Assembly: GCA_963995525.1 (NCBI GenBank)
Contig: OZ023214.1
Coordinates: 10,468,331 to 10,532,330 of the forward strand
DNA length: 64,000 nucleotides
Source: Escarpia spicata
Lineage: Eukaryota; Annelida; Polychaeta; Sabellida; Siboglinidae
Direction: 5' to 3'
In this document: piece after piece, positions 22,649-36,393 of the stretch
Numbering within the stretch: the first letter of the stretch is position 1
Layout: each line of letters opens with the position of its first letter
Translations under genes and position numbers: made by a program
Notes under the pieces: model-generated
Told to the model about the DNA's origin: nothing
The model's database searches: none
Seen by the model: the letters and a program-made list of their open reading frames with translations, nothing else

Positions 22649-25610
22649 GCGTAACAGTGACGCAGCTGTGACAGCGTCATGACAGAACCATGAGAGTGGC
22701 AACACCTGTGACAGTCACGACAATATTGTAATTCAATATGATAAAGTTGTAATATTGTTGTGACAAAGTTATATGATAGTGCTGTGTCATTTGTCACGGT
22801 AGTAGTGTGACATTGCCTGTACCTAGTGTAGACAGTTGTGATGAAATCATGACTAACAATGACATCATGAGGCATTAATGCCAACCATCTGGTTCTCTGT
22901 TTCCTTAGATCTGATGTAGTCGTAAGTTATTTTGCCGTTTGCTTGGCAACGTTGTCTGTGCAGCTTACAAGTTGATATTGTGTGGTTTCTTGTCCTTTTG
23001 TACTATTCTGTTATGTATGTGCTGTTTAAATGTTTTTGCCGGTGACCTGTTGTTGTAATTGTAAACTTGGCATAACTTATAAAGGAACAGATTGCATTCT
23101 GCAGTGTCGATCATGTTTGAGGTTAAACCGTTTATGAATTTAAGCTAATAAGGTAAATGGCACCTCCTTTGGTAATTCAACACAACATTGATTTAATCTA
23201 AATTTTGCAATACAGAAAATCTTAATTAAACAGTTGGCACAAGTATTTCACAGAATGAAATATACAATACGAAAATATATATACATCGTGTAGTGCCACA
23301 TTCCTTGGAAATCTAAGCTCTAATAATTAATGGGTTAAACTCAAAATTGGTATAGAATGTGAATTAAGCAATTGGTTTAGCCTTGTATGAAATGCACCAA
23401 AGAAGAATTCTAGTATGACCCATTCCAGAGCTTGTTGTAAAAAGATTTACCATCATAATGAGAATTGTGCGTGGAAGTGCATCTACCGGTACTCGTTGTT
23501 CTCTGGTGCTAACTGTGTTGGTTGGTGTGTGTGGAAATTGTGTATTCTTGCTATGTCATTCTGCGATAGCTTTGAAGGTTGAATAACAGTTGTCCAACTA
23601 AGAGATTGTGGATCAGGGTATGTTTTCTTGCCAAGTAATCATTATAGTTGTGTGGTTCTAAAGGGTTTCTTCTTGCAAATGTGACTGCCTAATGGTAGGT
23701 TCATATTTGCAATGGGAGGTCAATAACCATTATTTAATGTTTCTGCAAACTTTCGCTTTCGTACTAATAGTGCAGCATGTGTGCACAAACTCTCATGTTT
23801 AGATAATGTGTATGGGCAATTTAGTGTTTAGTTAGATTAATTAATGAGAATCTTCTGCCTAGTCATGATCTACTGTTGTGTGAAAATTGCGTGTTGCAGT
23901 ACCTGGTACATTAAGTGGTAAGGAGATGCGCTGATATTATAAACGGGTAGAATGTTACATAATAGGTCATGGGTCACCACTTCAGGCATAGACCTTGATT
24001 TGCTTTGTGATGACGACAGTGTCAGTAATTCCAAATAAATGTACTAAAGGAAATTTCCAGAAATTGTCCTATTTTGGGTACTGGATCTTAATTTTGCAAC
24101 CATGTTAAAGCATGTGCATGCTTTGTATGGAACTTCCTTTGCATAACGCTATGGATTATCATGTATTGAAGTTGCTGCTTATACAGTGTCTGAATGTTTA
24201 CAAATGTATTTGTAAATTATTCTCTTGTTTATTGTGGCACTGCTTACAAAGGGATGCATAAATCATGTTTGCAAACACACCTGAGCTACATAGACTAATT
24301 ATGTTACGATTATGCTGTCACTAAACAAACTGCATCATTTTGTGTTGGTTACCTGTCGTGTTCCATGTCTGGTTTGCTCGTTTGTTCATTGTCAGGCTAT
24401 ACAAACCAAGAAACTGATTGTACTACTGCAAACAATAATATATACTGCTTTTGCCACTTGTTTAATTACAACGTGTTGCTGCGCATTGTTGTGTTTGATG
24501 CTTTGGTATTTAGATGTCTTGTGTTGTGTAATTCTTCAAGGACAGCAACGATGTATTAATCTGGATTTGTTACGACTGAGAATTAAACCATTTTCTTTGA
24601 TGGACATAATTAGACAGATTTAAACAAGCATGCTGTTGACTCACCTCATTGTGATGTTTGGTTTTCGATTGTATCAGACTGGTTTATAACGATTACGTCT
24701 TGTCATAACTTCTACATTCTGTCCACAAGACAAAACACCAACTTGCAGCTGTGAAGTACCTGCACAGTTCAGTAAAACACTGACCATTCAGTGGCATCAT
24801 ACACGGGGTACAAGCAGTCACACAGGGAAACGAAACCATCTAAAGGCGTCGTGTCATACACGGTCTACGAAGAGTGTGTGCTAGGATTTGACAAGAAGTT
24901 TTTTTTAATGAGTGATGTTTGTTGTGTGACCAAGATCTAGTTCATTCAATCTTGCTGGCAGACTACATACCGATACCTTTTGTACTTGATATGAAGGAAA
25001 CATTTATTGTTGTGATTGAACTTTGAACATCGGCTGGTCGACATTACGAGCTGGGGAATAAACTATCTCGCGCTGGTTGTAATGTATGAACTGTTGTATG
25101 GACTCATGAGACGCCGACGGAATGGTGGTCCCATATCCACGGCGGGACTCGCACAGTCGGTTCCTCGCACGATCACACGATTGAATGACACAGGTTGTGA
25201 ACAATTGTGAAAAGTACACCTCGAACACGATAAAGAGTTTCTACTTTCAAACAGAAGTGCGTTTCAATAGTTGTAGGACGTATCACCAGCCAAATGCGAC
25301 AGCATTTGCAACTATGCAGTGGACACCAGCCAAAAATACTTGTCCGCTGTTTTAATTATAAACGTAATTAAACTTACTAGTTCACGAAAGGTCATTAGTC
25401 GCTACCTGCGGTCAGTTCTAACGAATGTATAAGTCATCCACTGGCGTTCTTAAACCGTCTACTCTTGTGGTATCGGGTAACACTAGACGGACCAAAAAAG
25501 TTATTTCCAGACATGTTAAAACAACTCACTGACAGCGTTATGACTGTGTATAATTCAAATACGCATGTAGCGTGTGGCTTCCAAGAAGTGTTGCAAATAG
25601 GCGATCGGCA
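22649..25610 (+). other. GOT2 3' UTR and downstream intergenic sequence
   Basis: No second gene is visible. AATAAA occurs at 24034-24039 and an ATTAAA near 23225; either could end the GOT2 transcript. The rest is unique, mildly AT-rich sequence. Confidence 0.5.
24034..24039 (+). promoter_or_regulatory. Candidate GOT2 polyadenylation signal
   Basis: AATAAA 1.4 kb after the stop codon, followed by T/G-rich sequence. Choice among candidates needs transcript data. Confidence 0.3.
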
Positions 25611-25619
25611 AATCCCCAA

Positions 25620-28600
25620 AAGTTTAAATGCCCCCCATACATACACCCAAATATTATATCATTTGAAAGCTCAACATCTTCCCGTCCTAAAGAGGCCTGA
25701 CGTAGAACTGCCAAGTGGTGCAGTATGCGTGAATCCGAGGTCAAACAAGGTCACCGTCAAATGATGAATTTTCGAAATAGTGCACTTCCGCAATCGTCTT
25801 AACCTTACAATGGACGCTTAATTACAAGATGGCCAGGTCTTATCTTTTTGGAAAGTTGACTGTCTCCCCGTCAAACTGAGGTACGACATGGAGGTATTAT
25901 CTGGTATGGTACGAGTGGAGCTAAGGTCAAACAACGTCACCGTGAAATGATGAATATTCGTTTTTTGCAATGCCGCGAAAGTCAACGTTACATTGACCCT
26001 GCAAACTACTTCATGTACATGCAGGTATCATACACTGTGTGAAAGAACCATTTCTCTCCGTCAAAACTAGATATAACATGGAGCTGTCTGTTGTTGGAGT
26101 AGGTATGGAGCGACGATCAAACAGAGTCACCGTCAAGTGATAATTGTTTGAAATAGTGTCATCTCGCAAACGTCATACAATATAAATGGTTGTGTATATC
26201 TGAGTTATCTATCTATTCATGGCAACGTCGTATACCTTTGGAAAGACAACTGTCTCCCCGCAAACATTGGATACGACGGGGAGCTATCAAGTGGTGCAGT
26301 AGGTGTGGAGTGAAGGTTAAACAAGGTCACCATCAAACGACGAATGATCAACACTAAGCCACTCCATAAAAGAGTTGTACACTTGCAATAGTTGCGTAGC
26401 TACTTTATCTACATATACTAGGCCGTGTTACATACCGTTTGAAAGCGTATTGTATCCCCGTCGTATGGCATGGAGTTGTGTCGTGGTGCACTAACTGTGG
26501 ACTGCAAGTAAAACAAGGTCACCGTCAAAAGATGAATTTTCGAAATTATACCTCAGATAGTATGTTAGCCAACATGTGATGTTATACTTTTAACTGCAGT
26601 TTTTTTTAATGGCAGGAATTCATGCTAGATCCATCACGCAAGGGATAAGAAAATATGTGTGTGGATGCCACCCTCGATTTTGAAGGTTATTTGAATGTCT
26701 CGAACTTGTATCAACATATTTTTATTAATTAATTGATATCTTCTTGTACACCGTTGCATAAAACCAAATATTTTAGGATACGAACATGTATTATTTGTGT
26801 TATCTGGTGTTGAACTTTGAATTTACTCATACATATATGGGATAATCTAACATAAAAACGTGATCTTCTCAAATGTGTTTATCGCTTACACCAAAGTTGT
26901 TTACACACCCAATTATTCTTTGTAAGCCTGTTTGTATATATTCCTGTTGATACAATATGCACAATAGTTAATACTACTCATGCATTTGGTCATTAACATG
27001 ACGTGAAAGACAAAGAACTTGCCCAAAATGTAGTTAGGATGTTGAAGAAGAGAGGTGGCAATCGCAGATTAGAACTCTACTCGCAACACAGTCGACCAAC
27101 TGTCGGATGTTTTAAGGAACGACACAAGTCAATATCTCAAGGTGGAATCCAAATTTCAGGATACATGGAAACTATGGGTATTATGCTGGACATCATCAAG
27201 GCTGAGACGCTTGGCAGCTATATACACTGTATAATCTTTCGCTGGAATTATACATCTACGATCATACAAACTATGCCATCCTGATGGAGAACAGTCTCTC
27301 TGGCAGAAACCAAAAGGCACATCAACCAAATTCCAGCTGATCAGCCAACTGAATTGATTTATAGATTATACAAGATGCATAATGGCACCATCGGCCTTAC
27401 AAGGGACGATCAAGCCAGATATACGTGTTGCGTCACATGGTCAGAACGATTACGAATGTCACAGTACTCAAGATGCCCCCTCTTCACCCTCTTCAATATG
27501 GAGGACAACGAAGAAGATGGTATCCGCCACGGATGAAGCATGGAAGCGTGATGCTGATGACCAATAGAAGCTTGTCACAAAGGTATCGGTGTGTTCAGAG
27601 GAACTGACGGTGAATATGGAAATACTGACTTACAGGTGGGAGCGATGGTCACGGACGCAAGAGTGGTGGCCGTTTAACCACTGTTTTTGCTCCCTGTTGA
27701 CAGAGTTGCTTTCCTGTTAAGTGTGTGTATGACAGAAACCGGATTGACACACAGAGTAACGACATGCTTTTAGTACTTATGGCAACGAAATATTCTGCTC
27801 CAAGTGACGTGGTCAATAATCAACTCATCTAACAGATAAGGACAAAAACACAGTAGGCTATCATCATGCACCGTGAAGCAACGACTGGTTGAAGAAACTA
27901 CACGGTTTCATGACGCACTGATCATACATAAATGTATAAATACAGCGAAAGGTTCTACATAGCCGCCAATATGCTCAGCCCTGATGATGTCCGGCATGAT
28001 CTCCATAGTTTCCACGATGGTCAAATCAGATCCTGAAATTTGGATTCCTCCATGATATATTGAATTGTCTCGTTCCTCAAAACATCTGACAGTTGTCAGA
28101 CTGCGTTACGAGTAAAGTTCTAATCTGCGATTGCCACCTCTCTTCTTCGACATCCTAACTACATTTTGGGCAAGTTCTTTGACTTATACGTCATGTCAAT
28201 GACCAAATGCATGAGTAGTAATACATAATATGCATATTATATCAACTGGAATATGTACAAACAGGCTTACAAAGAATAATTGGGTGTGTAAACAACTTTG
28301 GTCTACGCGATAAACACATTTGAGAAAATCACGTTTTTATATTTGATTATCCCATATATTTATGAGAAAATTCAAAAGTCAACAGACAATACATGTACAA
28401 ATCATAACATAATTGGTTTATGCAACAGTGTGTACAAGAAGATGTCAATTAATTAATAAAACTATTTTGACACACGTTTGAGTTTGTGACCCCCAAACAA
28501 CCTTCAAAATCGACGGTGGCATCCACATACGCCAGTTTTCTGATCCCTTATGTGGTGGATTTAGCATGAATTCCTGCTATTAAAAAAATACAGTTGAAAG

Positions 28601-29573
28601 TATAACATCACATGTTGGCTAACCTAGTATACGCAGAAAGGCATAATTTCGAAAATTCATCTTTTGACGTTGACCTTGTTTAACCTTCACTCCACAGTTA
28701 GAGCACCACTTTACAACTCAATACTTGACGGGGATACAATACGCTTTCAAACGGTATGTAACATGGCCTAGTGTCTGTAGACAAAGTAGCTACACAACCA
28801 TTGAAAATGTAGAACTTTTGCGGAGTGGCAAAGGTTTGAACATTCGTCGTTTGATGGTGACCTTGTTTAACCTTCACTCCACACCTACGGCACCACTTGA
28901 TAGCTCCCCGTCGTATCCAATGTTTGCGGAGAGACAGTTGTATTTCCAACGGTATATGACATTGCCATGAATATATAGATAAATCAGATATACGCAACCA
29001 TTTATATTGCATGACGTTTTGCGGGATGACACTATTTCAAACAATTATCACTTGACGGTGACTCTGTTTGATCGTCGCTCCATACCTGCTCCAACAACAG
29101 ACAGCTCCATGTTATATCTAGTTTTGACGGAGAGAAATGGTTATTTCACACAGTGTATGATACGTGCGTATAAATGAAGCAGTTGTAGGGTCATTGTAAC
29201 GTTATGACTTTGGCGACATTGCAAAAAAATCGAATATTCCTCATTTCACGGTGACCATGTTTGACCTTAGCTCCACTCGTACCATATCAGGTAACACAAC
29301 CATATCGTACTTCAAGTTAATGGAGACAAAATAAGCTTTTCAAAAATATATGACTTTGCTATCTTGTGATTAAGTAAAGTAAATATGCGATCATTGTAAT
29401 GTTAAGACGATTGCGGATGTGCACAATTTCGAAAATTCATCACTTGACAGTGACCTTGGATTCAAGCTTACTGCTCCACTTAGCAGGTCTACGACAGGCC
29501 TTGTTGGGACGGGGAGATGTAGAGCTTTCAAACGGTCTGACGTTTGGGTGTGTGTAGAGGGGGGCATTTAAAT
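25620..29573. mobile_element. Foldback-like element with about 1.6-kb arms and internal subrepeats
   Basis: Left arm about 25620-27245, right arm about 27935-29573 inverted, spacer about 0.7 kb. Outer ends share tttaaatgcccccc and a cacccaaa block. Inner ends share the segment near 27145-27245 (aaatttcaggatacatggaa) and its complement near 28030. Each arm contains about five divergent subrepeats of 180-200 bp marked by ggtcaaacaaggtcaccgtc (near 25739, 25923, 26106, 26314 and 26502, and inverted in the right arm). Long modular arms resemble foldback-type DNA elements. No transposase or clear target duplication is seen. Confidence 0.8.
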
Positions 29574-29850
29574 CGGACCGATGGGTGTTTTTACCGCTCG
29601 CCTAAAAGCTTTCACAAATGAATTAGTTCCACTTGGACGCGGAGAAATGATTATATGGCGGTTACTTTTTAGGGGTCGCTTAGTTCACACTTTCCAGAAC
29701 ATGAATTGCTGTTGTCTAAGGATATATGTAATGCCAGTATACATAGGTTATCTGTATATGTGTATGCGCACGTACACAGGTACATCATTATTTCATTACG
29801 ATTTAATATGTCGTGTACATTTTACTCTTGAAAGTTAGACATAATATACA

Positions 29851-29905
29851 CGCATGCACACGCGCGCACACACACACACGCACGCACGCATGCACGCACA
29901 CACAC
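29851..29905 (+). repeat. (CA)n/(CGCA)n microsatellite
   Basis: Runs of cgcg, caca and cgca alternating. Confidence 0.9.
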
Positions 29906-30250
29906 TTATTATATAAATCTAGCACCTTCTTGAGGTTCCCAACTGCATACCGTATGTCGGTGTCTGGTGTCACAGTTTTGGCAAGTGATGTATACGACGG
30001 TTCAGCTAGTGTCCACCAGAAGGTCGCTTCACCCCCCCCCGCAAAGTGTCCTAGTTTATTTTAGAAAAATCGATTGAGAGTGCGTTTTGAACAGAAGCAG
30101 TACAGTCGGTCCGCAGTGGAGGTATCTGACCTGCTGGTCGTATTGTGTGGACGAGAGTAGGGACAACGTGAAGTGGTCAGTATTTCTATAATCGTCCGTC
30201 GCAGAGTGTTTACAATGGTTCGCGCATACGACAGTCGGTATACCTCAAGT

Positions 30251-30292
30251 GTCGCACGCACGCACGCACGCACGCACGCGCAAACGCACACA
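30251..30292 (+). repeat. (CGCA)n microsatellite
   Basis: About seven cgca tetramers followed by cgcaaacgcaca. Confidence 0.95.
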
Positions 30293-31299
30293 AACATATT
30301 GTATGTATAGAATCTCAGCGACACGACAATACTTATCCATCGACATGTGGCTAAAACTGAGTCGAGGGAAAATAAGAAGAACAAGAAGATAATCTTGCTG
30401 TGTTTACATTGCTAAACCATTTGAACATGTTACATATACAACCTTATGTAGTTTTAATTTGTCGCCCTTTTCACACCAGTCTTACAGCTACACTCCTACT
30501 CTGATGCGTTTTACAAGCAATGTGCTTTTAATGTGTCGCATACGGTAGTCAGTGGAGCATTCTTATGGGAAGATCATAGCAGAAAATCTTGCGTTCTCTC
30601 TCCAATATCAGGTTTAAAAGTAACGAGAATAACGGTGAACTTATGGTGCCATTGTCCTTGGCGAGTATCAAGCCGGATAATTGCGATAATCACCACGACG
30701 CGAATCGGTCAACCGTGACGGTGTGTGGCCGCGTGTGACGCCGACGACGCCGCCGAAGAGACCATGTCCTATTAGAACGATGACCAGCAAGAATTGTATG
30801 TGCACTTGTTTTGTGGTGATTTCTCGCCGAAACTGACAGGTGTTCCCTCTGAGGACACACGTAGACGTAGAATTGTGTCCAGCACGCACTGTAGTCCTGT
30901 ATGAACGAAACCCGGAAGACGGGTGTACTTTGCTGGAATACACATGGTATCTGCAGGCGACGAATTGACTGGCAAGGTTTATACATGGACCGGTGGTAAA
31001 GTAAGTGTTATTATAGCTGCCACATATCCGACATTGTTATACTTCTAGTCAGTGCTGTTTAATACGATATCATCCTGCTGATACTACCTTTGTTAATTCA
31101 AACGAGTGGACATGGTAATTCCATTAAATAACTCGCCTTGTTAGACACAAAATAAATAATCTTTTTTTGTATTACTAATTGATCTAAACTATAAAAAAAC
31201 CGACCGCTGTCCAATACTTAAAAAGGATGCAAGTTATAACAGAAGTACCGGGTACTTTATACATTATACACATTACTGACATTATACGTGATTCGGTTG

Positions 31300-31445
31300 A
31301 TATATATATATAATATATATATATATATATACATATATATGCATGCATGTATATATACATATGTATGCATGCATGTATGTATATATGTACGCATGTACGC
31401 ATGTACGCATGCACACATGTACGCATGTATGAATGTATGTATGCA
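31300..31445 (+). repeat. (TA)n and (ATGC/ATGT)n microsatellite
   Basis: A TA run passes into catgcatgtatata and then gtacgcat tetramer-type repeats. Confidence 0.9.
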
Positions 31446-32155
31446 TATCATATAAATACATTCTCTGTCGAAGATATTCAGACGTGTTGTGTAAACTGCA
31501 TAGGCGTCACTTCACCTCAATGGTGTGATTTCACAAAACAGTAATTGTGTAAATCCGACCGATTACCTGCCTATCATGAAATCTAGAGTCGTAGTTCGAC
31601 TATCAGTGAATAAACGGTAGACAAATAGTCTACGATGTGTCGGGAAATGGGTTTGATCGAGAAGAATCACATGAAACTTGCTAAAATTAACATCACGGTC
31701 AAGTAAGCGTTACTTGTATGTACATGCAGTGGTCTATCGCGAATGGAATCTTGTTGTATGGAATAACCTGGCGAAGGTGGGTTGCAGTTGTGGAACATTT
31801 CACTGTTTTACTCAACTTTCAAACCATCACATATTTTCGCATAATCGGCAAAGAGCAGACTCCTATTAACTTGTTAAGCTTCCAGTATGTCGAGAGTCGT
31901 AAAGACAGATACATTTAAATATCGACGACGGCGCAGTGAGCGTAGAAACAGATTTGTGCGTTGTTCTTAGTTTACGGGATGCCTAGTTGGAAGATTTGCT
32001 ACCGTGTTGGAGCTTCGAAGAAATTACCAGCAGCCACACACAACTTGGCAAAAGTTACTCCTTTCAAAAACAAATATTTGAAAGTAAACTGAACAAGTCG
32101 GCTATATCGCAAAGAGAGAGTGTTCCGAGAAAGATGTGCTGATCAATACATTGTG

Positions 32156-32157
<2 letters not shown>

Positions 32158-32235
<78 letters not shown>

Positions 32236-32236
32236 T

Positions 32237-32305
<69 letters not shown>

Positions 32306-32475
32306 GGTGGGTGTGGGTGCGTGCGTGCGTGCGTGCGTGCGTGTTTGTGTGTGTGTTTGTGTGCGTCCATTTGTCTGTGTGTATATGCACGACTACGTTT
32401 TTGTGCGTGTATGTGTGAGTGTGCGTGTGCGTGTGCGTGCGTTTGTGCATGCGTTTGGGCGTGTGTTTAATGAAC
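32158..32475 (+). repeat. (GT)n microsatellite with GTGC tail
   Basis: About 70 GT dinucleotides with rare interruptions, then gtgggtgggt and gtgcgtgc repeats. Confidence 0.98.
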
Positions 32476-33246
32476 AGCTGTGTAAGTGATTGACTCAGGG
32501 CTGTGAATGACCACAAGACACCCACAAAAACAGACCACAGTGCAGCGCAGTCCAATAATTATAGAGTCAATCCTTGAGTGTTGATACGAAAAATGTCTGA
32601 ACCACCGAGTTAACGTACCTGTATTCTTTTAATTATCGAAGTCCTGTGGGGTCCAACTTCCACCATAATTTTAGGTATATCTAGTCATTATTTACATCTT
32701 ACAATTTACATCATTATTTACATCTTACAATTCATTCACCTGTGTTGTCAATTAATACAACCTTCAAACTGGTCAAATAGACTACGGCATGGTTTTAGTC
32801 TAAACACACATTTCAAGTGGATACAATAGTTATATAGTCAAGTCAAGCCGACCTCGATAAACCAAACTTTAAGCAATTGGATTGATTAAAGTTATTATAT
32901 CATCACGAATATAAAACAAAAGCGAGCGATACAAATTGTTTATGTATCATACATCGGAATTTTGGTTAGAACAACAATGGCCCGAAAACTTAAATTACGA
33001 ACAATGTTAATTTTAGTAACCTAATACTTTAAAAGAGTTCGCATCCCTAGGAATACACTAAAACATTGGTGCCAACAAGGACGCCATGTATTCCAGCCTT
33101 ACCTTTACATAGGAATCTGTTTTTGGTTTTTTTCATATACAAATTATTTTCATTTTGGTTTTAGACACAGCTAAGACACAGTAACATTTCCACCCTCAGG
33201 CAATTTGTTCCAACTATTGTTTAATTAAAAATGTTTTGTTATTCAA

Positions 33247-33853
33247 TCTACGCCGTCCTGTGAGTAAAGACACGCCATTCTCCTTCCAATCTACGCAGGC
33301 TTGTGAGTAAATATAAGCCATTCTTCTTCCAATTTACGCCGTCCTTTGAGTCCGTCCTGTGTGTAAAGATACGTCGTTCTCCTTCCAATCTACGCCGTCC
33401 TGTGAGTAAAAATACGCCATTCTCATTCCAGTCTAAGCCGTCCTGCGAGCAAAGATACGCCATTCTCATTCCAGCCTACGCCGTCCTGAATAAAGATACG
33501 TCATTCTCATTTAATTCTACGCTGTCCTGTGAGTAAAGATACGTCATTCCCCTTCCAGTCTACGCCCTCTTGTGAATAAAGATACGTCATTCTCCTTCCA
33601 GTCTACGCCCTCTTGTGAGTAAAGATACGTCATTCTCCTTCCAATCTACACCGACCTGTGAGTAAAGATACGTCATTCCCCTTCCAGTCTACGTCCTCTT
33701 GTGAGTAAAGATACGTCATTCTCCTTCCAATCTACACCGACCTGTGAGTAAAGATACGACATTCTCCTTCCAATCTACGCCGACCTGTGAGTAAAGATAC
33801 GTCATTCCCCTTCCAGTCTACGCCCTCTTGTGAGTAAAGATACGTCATTCTCC
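33247..33853 (+). repeat. 43-bp tandem repeat, about 14 copies
   Basis: Unit: tctacgccgtcctgtgagta, then aagatacgtcattctccttc, then caa. Copies vary (gtcc/ctct/gacc, cattcc/cattct), and shorter units occur at the start of the array. Confidence 0.93.
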
Positions 33854-34580
33854 TTAGTTCTTCTTCCTCTATTAAATTTTAAGAACGCATTTCTATCAGT
33901 AGATGCACCAACGTGTACCCTGTCATCCTCGTGAATGTAGTGTTGTTCTTCTAAGGTGTTTCACTGTCAACATTTCTCAGTTGTGGAATTAGTTTAGCTG
34001 CTATTCTTTACATAATCCTAATTTGCTAATCTGCTGCTCTACGCTGCGACCAACCTTCACCTTCCGAGTTTCCTTCGCTAAGTTCACTCGGTTCCGTTCC
34101 TGGCCAAAGTATAAATTACCAGGTACGGTTGGTTAAGCCATTGTGCCGAGTGTTTAACTGGTTTGTGAGACCGCAGATGGTTGCGATAATCGACGTGCCC
34201 GGCAACATACTGGCCGTGTACAGGTGCAGGTCTCATTGTCGTTACGCCGTAAACACGATCAGTGAACAGGTGGGAGTGCAACCACCAACGATACACCTAG
34301 AATAACCACTGCTCACGAGTTGGCTTTACGGAGCAAATGTCAGCAATGTACTTCAGGGTAGTAAAGTGATATGTCTGTGATATGGCCACCCACGTAGACA
34401 CCAAAGGTATTATTTTTTTTAGATATATAGTCATGCAGAACGCAAGCGATACTGTTGCAATAATTGTATAACGCAATACACACCTATCAATAGTCTTTGT
34501 CAAACAGTGTTATCTGACCACAATGGTTAATTGTGGTCATAGTAACAATATGGATACCAAGGTGTATAGGTGGTGAGTTA

Positions 34581-34791
<211 letters not shown>

Positions 34792-34850
34792 AAAGAGAGA
34801 GAGTGTGTGTGAGTGAGTGTGTGTATGTGTGTGAGTGTGTGTGTGTGTGG

Positions 34851-35104
34851 TGAGTGAGTGAGTGAGTGAGTGAGTGAGTGAGTGAGTGAGTGAGTGAGTG
34901 AGTGAGTGAGTGAGTGAGTGAGTGAGTGAGTGAGTGAGTGAGTGAGTGAGTGAGTGAGTGAGTGAGTGAGTGAGTGAGTGAGTGAGTGAGTGAGTGAGTG
35001 AGTGAGTGAGTGAGTGAGTGAGTGAGTGAGTGAGTGAGTGAGTGAGTGAGTGAGTGAGTGAGTGAGTGAGTGAGTGAGTGAGTGAGTGAGTGAGTGAGTG
35101 AGTG
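34851..35104 (+). repeat. (GAGT)n microsatellite, about 63 units
   Basis: Essentially perfect tgag/gagt tetramers for about 254 bases, linked to the preceding (GT)n by a mixed ga/gt segment. Confidence 0.98.
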
Positions 35105-35168
35105 TGGTGGTGGTGGTGGTGGTGGTGGTGGTGGTGGTGGTGGTGGTAGTGGTGGTAGTCGTCGTCGT
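35105..35168 (+). repeat. (GGT)n/(GTC)n microsatellite
   Basis: ggt trimers, then tagtggtggtag and gtcgtcgt, directly following the GAGT block. Confidence 0.97.
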
Positions 35169-36039
35169 TAAGCTAAACCGAGCATATATGTCTGTCGTGC
35201 TTTTTTCCAGAGTCAATCCATTAGATTAGGCCCTACGAGCAATACTACACAGTTGCAGCGATGGGTTCGTCGTTGACTCGGAACATCCATTCAAAGATGC
35301 ATGCGAATTGGTGAAGGTTATATCTGCAGAAATTTCACCATTACACGCATCGGGTACGAGACAGTTCGATTTTACTTCACAGTATTGCGAGAATACAGAG
35401 CAATAAATTATAATAATCTGGTTGAAGTCAAGCACATGGTTTAAAAATAAACATACTGACGAATTTTCAGAGTTACGATAAGTATATTGTGCTACCATAA
35501 TTATTTAAACTGTTGATTAGCCCTGTCGTATTTGAACAAAACAATGTCTTAAATATAACTTGCCATACATTATAAACGACACTCCTGAAATAGTGAAAGA
35601 AAAGATATATGCTCATAGCCTGCGAGGCTTTGCAATTTACATAAAAACTTTCTCCTGAAAAAATACAAAGATACATGTACACTTTTAAATTGTTATTCAT
35701 GCAACTAAAATCAGTAATGTAAATTGTTAATAAATGGACGACAATTTTAGTAATCAAGTACATACACAGTTTTGATTATATCAATTGCTATAATGAACAT
35801 TTACTGCCACATATAATTCACACTTAAATTGAATAATTTAGATAGACACATAACTTGAAAGGCCATCATATATTTAAAAATATATATTTGTCATAACTGC
35901 GGTGGCTCTTATGATAGCGACAATATGCCTTAATCGGAGCCCCTGACCCCCTATTTATCATAAAATTAAAAGGTGATTTTCTGCTAATTAATAACTATAC
36001 TGGTTTCAAAAATGGTACATACACACATTATTATGTATG

Positions 36040-36141
36040 CAGATCTATTTTATTTGTGTAAATGTAAATACCTGATGTGTTTATTGTATGAATATGTGTT
36101 ATATTTTGGGGTCAAAATAAACGTCTTGTTCTTGTTCTTGT
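36040..36141 (+). mobile_element. Probable retroposon 3' tail with (CTTGTT)3
   Basis: tgttatattttggggtcaaa, then ataaacgt, then three CTTGTT hexamers (36124-36141). An AATAAA-like word followed by a short hexamer repeat is how many LINE and SINE copies end. It lies 70 bases before the start codon of the CAP-Gly gene. No coding part is visible. Confidence 0.5.
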
Positions 36142-36211
36142 TCGATCGACAGCGCTGTCAACATGCAATTATCGAATTTTCTTTGAACCGATGTCAGGTT
36201 GATAAATAAAG

Positions 36212-36393
36212 ATGGCCGCCGCTACACCAGCGACGTCTAACGACAAGCTGCGGGGAAAGATGGGTTGGCAGATGAGGTCTACATCGGTAATGGGAACCGG
36301 CCGGAAGGGGTCACTCAGTCGACCGAGACTGACCATGCAACAGCAGGTACAGCTGCAGCAACAGAGACGGAAAGAAGAAGAAGAGAGAAGGAA
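36212..36393 (+). CDS. CAP-Gly gene exon 1
   Basis: 182 nt ending in phase 2 at donor gaa|gtaagt. The ATG context is good (A at -3, G at +4). Encodes MAAATPATSNDKLRGKMGWQ and a Q/R/E-rich end. Confidence 0.75.
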
